From Parabacteroides distasonis ATCC 8503 (GTDB lineage Bacteria; Bacteroidota; Bacteroidia; Bacteroidales; Tannerellaceae): a DNA stretch of 64,000 nucleotides. Below, piece by piece: positions 63,001 to 64,000 of this stretch (its first letter is position 1; each line of letters opens with the position of its first letter). The notes beneath the pieces were generated by a model, which saw only the letters and a program-made list of their open reading frames with translations, did no database searches and was not told the DNA's origin. Made by a program: the position numbers and the translations under genes. The stretch lies in the NCBI RefSeq assembly GCF_000012845.1, contig NC_009615.1, positions 1,821,501 to 1,885,500 of the forward strand. The letters run 5' to 3'.

Positions 63001-63171
63001 AGCCATACCGTTCGCCTCGGTCATGATCACGACCGTTGGGGCGTTCAAGTCCGGGAACACATCCACGTCCGTATTAAACGCCGTGTACGTACCCCAGATC
63101 ATCAGCAATAGCGCACAAACCAAGATTACCAACCGGTTGTGCAATGAATAATAAATTATCTTATTTAACAT
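60088..63171 (-). CDS. CusA/CzcA-family heavy-metal RND efflux pump
   Basis: 1027 aa with 12 membrane segments in two repeats. HME-RND signature: LVILVCALLLMIWGTYTAFN (TM1), VFPDLNAPTVVIMTEANGM, and in TM4 GSLVDDAIVDVENVYKRIRE with the proton-relay acidic residues. It pumps cations such as Cu, Ag, Zn, Co or Cd from periplasm and cytosol through the TolC partner. The metal cannot be assigned; no metal-responsive regulator is in the window. 15 bp after the adaptor gene. Confidence 0.95.
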   Translation of the reverse strand: MLNKIIYYSLHNRLVILVCALLLMIWGTYTAFNTDVDVFPDLNAPTVVIMTEANGMAPEEVERLVTFPVETAVNGAMDVRRVRSSSTTGFSVVWVEFDWGTDIYRARQIVSEKLAVLGESLPENVGKPTLGPQSSILGEMMILGLTADSTSLLDLRTIADWTIRPRLLSTGGVAQVAVIGGDIKEYQILLDPARMKHYGVGLNEVLDVCRNMNRNANGGVLYEFSNEYIIRGVLSTSKAEEIAQGVVKTVNEYPVTLGDIATVKIGGKSPKLGTASERTKPAVLITVTKQPDTSTEKLTEKLDEIVVDLRKNLPADVHVSTDIFRQSHFIDNSINNVKKSLFEGSFFVVIVLFLFLMNIRTTVISLVALPLSLLVSIIVLHYMGLTINTMSLGGMAIAIGSLVDDAIVDVENVYKRIRENRLLPPDQQRSTLEVVYDASREVRMPILNSTLIIVVSFVPLFFLSGMEGRMLVPLGIAFIVALFASTVVALTLTPVLCSYLLNRKATGMKELREAWIARKLKVVYKRALELALAYQKWVLGTTIALFVVALVIFFHLGRSFLPPFNEGSFTINVSSLPGISLDESDQIGRRAEALLLQVPEIKTVARKTGRAELDEHALGVNVSEIEAPFELQDRSRDEVMNDVRKKLSTISGANIEIGQPISHRIDAMLSGTEANIAIKLFGTDLNLMFTIGNQIKAAIQTIPGLVDLKVEQQIERPQLTITPKRELLAKYGIPLPEFEEYINVMLGGEAVSQVYDDGKSFDLTVKTSDASRATMDDISNLMIDAAGQKVPLSYVADIRSVTGPNTINRENVQRKIVISANVSERDLRSVVNEIQDRVEANIRLPEGYHIEYGGQFESEAAASRTLLLTSLMSLLVIFMLLYNEFKDVKESGVILLNLPLALIGGVIILWLTSGEISIPAIIGFISLFGIATRNGMLLISHYTHLRGEGMGLRESVIQGSLDRLNPILMTALSSALALIPLALNGDLPGNEIQSPMATVILGGLLTSTFLNGFIIPIVYLIMNKNKE

Positions 63172-63186
63172 GCAACATCCCTCCTA

Positions 63187-64000
63187 TTAATGGCTATGGC
63201 TATGAGCCGGTATCGCGTTAGAAGCGGAAGACAACTTGATCTGGTAAGCGCCACGGGTCACGACCTCATCGCCCGGTTTCAATCCGGAAAGGATCTGTAC
63301 CTCCGAGCCGTTATTCGCTCCCAGCGTCACCCATTGCTTCTTATAGCCTTCCTCATCCAGACGGATAAATACCGAATAAACGCCCTGCTCCTCGATAAGG
63401 GCGGAGACAGGCACGCTCAAGACATTCTCCATCGGCTTTGTCAACAAAAAGATCTCCACGAAAGAACCGGGGATAACCGCTCCTTTATTATCGAACTCGA
63501 AAGTCACCGGTACATAGAAAGAGTTCATATCGGAAGCCTTTCCATACGATAACAACCGTCCACGCAAATCAGACAATTTATAGAGAGCGTTATCATACGG
63601 AGTCATGAAATTAGCGGTTTGGATCATGGGAAGATCGTTGTAATACCTCTCAGACACGTCCGCACGCAATACCAAACGATTGTTTTGCGAGATCGTAGCC
63701 AAAGGCTGACCTACGGATACATAATCACCCTCTTTCACTTGGATGTTCTTCAAGTAACCATTCAAGGGAGAGACTACAGACACACCTTTCGCCGTCTGTT
63801 TTCCCGCTATCGCCTCATAAGCGACCTTGGCGTTCTCGTAATTCAAGCGGGCCTGCTCGAAATCCTTGGCGGATACGATCTTATCGCCTACCAAGGCTTG
63901 CATACGCTCGTATTCCTTTTTCGCCGTCTCATAAGCGAATTTAGCCTTTGCCGCCACGTCTCCATCAGAGAGGGCGTTGGAAGCGATACTCAACACGGCC
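63187..64000 (-). CDS. RND efflux periplasmic adaptor, N-terminal part outside window
   Basis: About 271 residues seen. The frame is open to the edge, so the GTG at 63996 is internal. Coiled-coil hairpin (about KAKFAYETAKKEYERMQALV), lipoyl domain (GVSVVSPLNGYLKNIQVKEG), beta-barrel (SFVEIFLLTKPMENVLSVP) and membrane-proximal end. It ends with His-rich IPAHSHSH, a probable metal-binding tail that fits a role with the CusA-like pump. First gene of the three in the operon. Confidence 0.92.
   Translation of the reverse strand, partial: AVLSIASNALSDGDVAAKAKFAYETAKKEYERMQALVGDKIVSAKDFEQARLNYENAKVAYEAIAGKQTAKGVSVVSPLNGYLKNIQVKEGDYVSVGQPLATISQNNRLVLRADVSERYYNDLPMIQTANFMTPYDNALYKLSDLRGRLLSYGKASDMNSFYVPVTFEFDNKGAVIPGSFVEIFLLTKPMENVLSVPVSALIEEQGVYSVFIRLDEEGYKKQWVTLGANNGSEVQILSGLKPGDEVVTRGAYQIKLSSASNAIPAHSHSH

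Overview
The window reads as chromosome of a gut Bacteroidales bacterium, most like Parabacteroides (P. distasonis-type). The support is a SusC/SusD/SusE-like trio, promoters with the Bacteroidetes -7 box TAnnTTTG, a bifunctional Fkp, a UpxY-type capsule antiterminator, Wza/Wzc capsule export, an Mpi-type DNA invertase, and AT-rich TTCAATT repeats ahead of start codons. The species is inferred from gene content only.

Layout. 1-6.4 kb: end of a polysaccharide-utilisation locus (partial SusC, SusD, SusE-like lipoprotein), a small winged-helix gene, a candidate small RNA and an AraC-type regulator; a glycosidase relic follows. 6.7-25.2 kb: mostly housekeeping and catabolic genes (M13 peptidase, GH51 arabinofuranosidase, sugar-phosphate nucleotidyltransferase, alpha/beta hydrolase, aldo/keto reductase, MBL-cupin fusion, two cyclophilins, DinB, DUF5686 protein, Fkp, Mpi-type serine recombinase, Ndk). 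25.4-51.5 kb: a capsular polysaccharide locus on the minus strand. Its head is upxY, a small unknown gene, a HAD gene, wza, wzc and a WecA/MraY-type initiating transferase. Its body is wzx, wzy, four glycosyltransferases, a bi-domain oxidoreductase, a heparinase-fold protein and wecB/wecC for UDP-ManNAcA. Between head and body (39.2-44.9 kb) lie a MntA/HepT toxin-antitoxin pair and an accessory island: an unknown protein, VirE_N, DUF3987, DUF4248, HU-like, smalltalk and amidase genes. 51.5-53.0 kb: the capsule switch, with two 23-bp inverted repeats around about 320 bp carrying one strong promoter, next to a tyrosine recombinase. 53.1-64 kb: two tandem M3 peptidases, a small acidic protein, a FabK/nitronate monooxygenase-like enzyme, and a CusCBA-type metal efflux operon (adaptor gene partial at the right edge).

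How it works together. The capsule operon should be transcribed leftward from the invertible promoter, antiterminated by UpxY, started by the WecA-like transferase, and flipped, polymerised and exported by Wzx, Wzy, Wzc and Wza. In this sequence the promoter points away from upxY, so the locus is captured OFF, and the adjacent recombinase seems to lack a catalytic arginine (Cys146).

The most unusual signal is a set of five intergenic arrays with a 22-bp period (near 8.8, 11.5, 20.7, 43.0 and 58.8 kb; the 20.7 kb one slips to 20 bp at one step). They are built from near-palindromic units whose sequence differs from locus to locus while period and architecture are shared. Other notable items are a relic of an earlier Wzx gene, an IS-like relic, and an in-frame repeat insertion in the DUF3987 gene.
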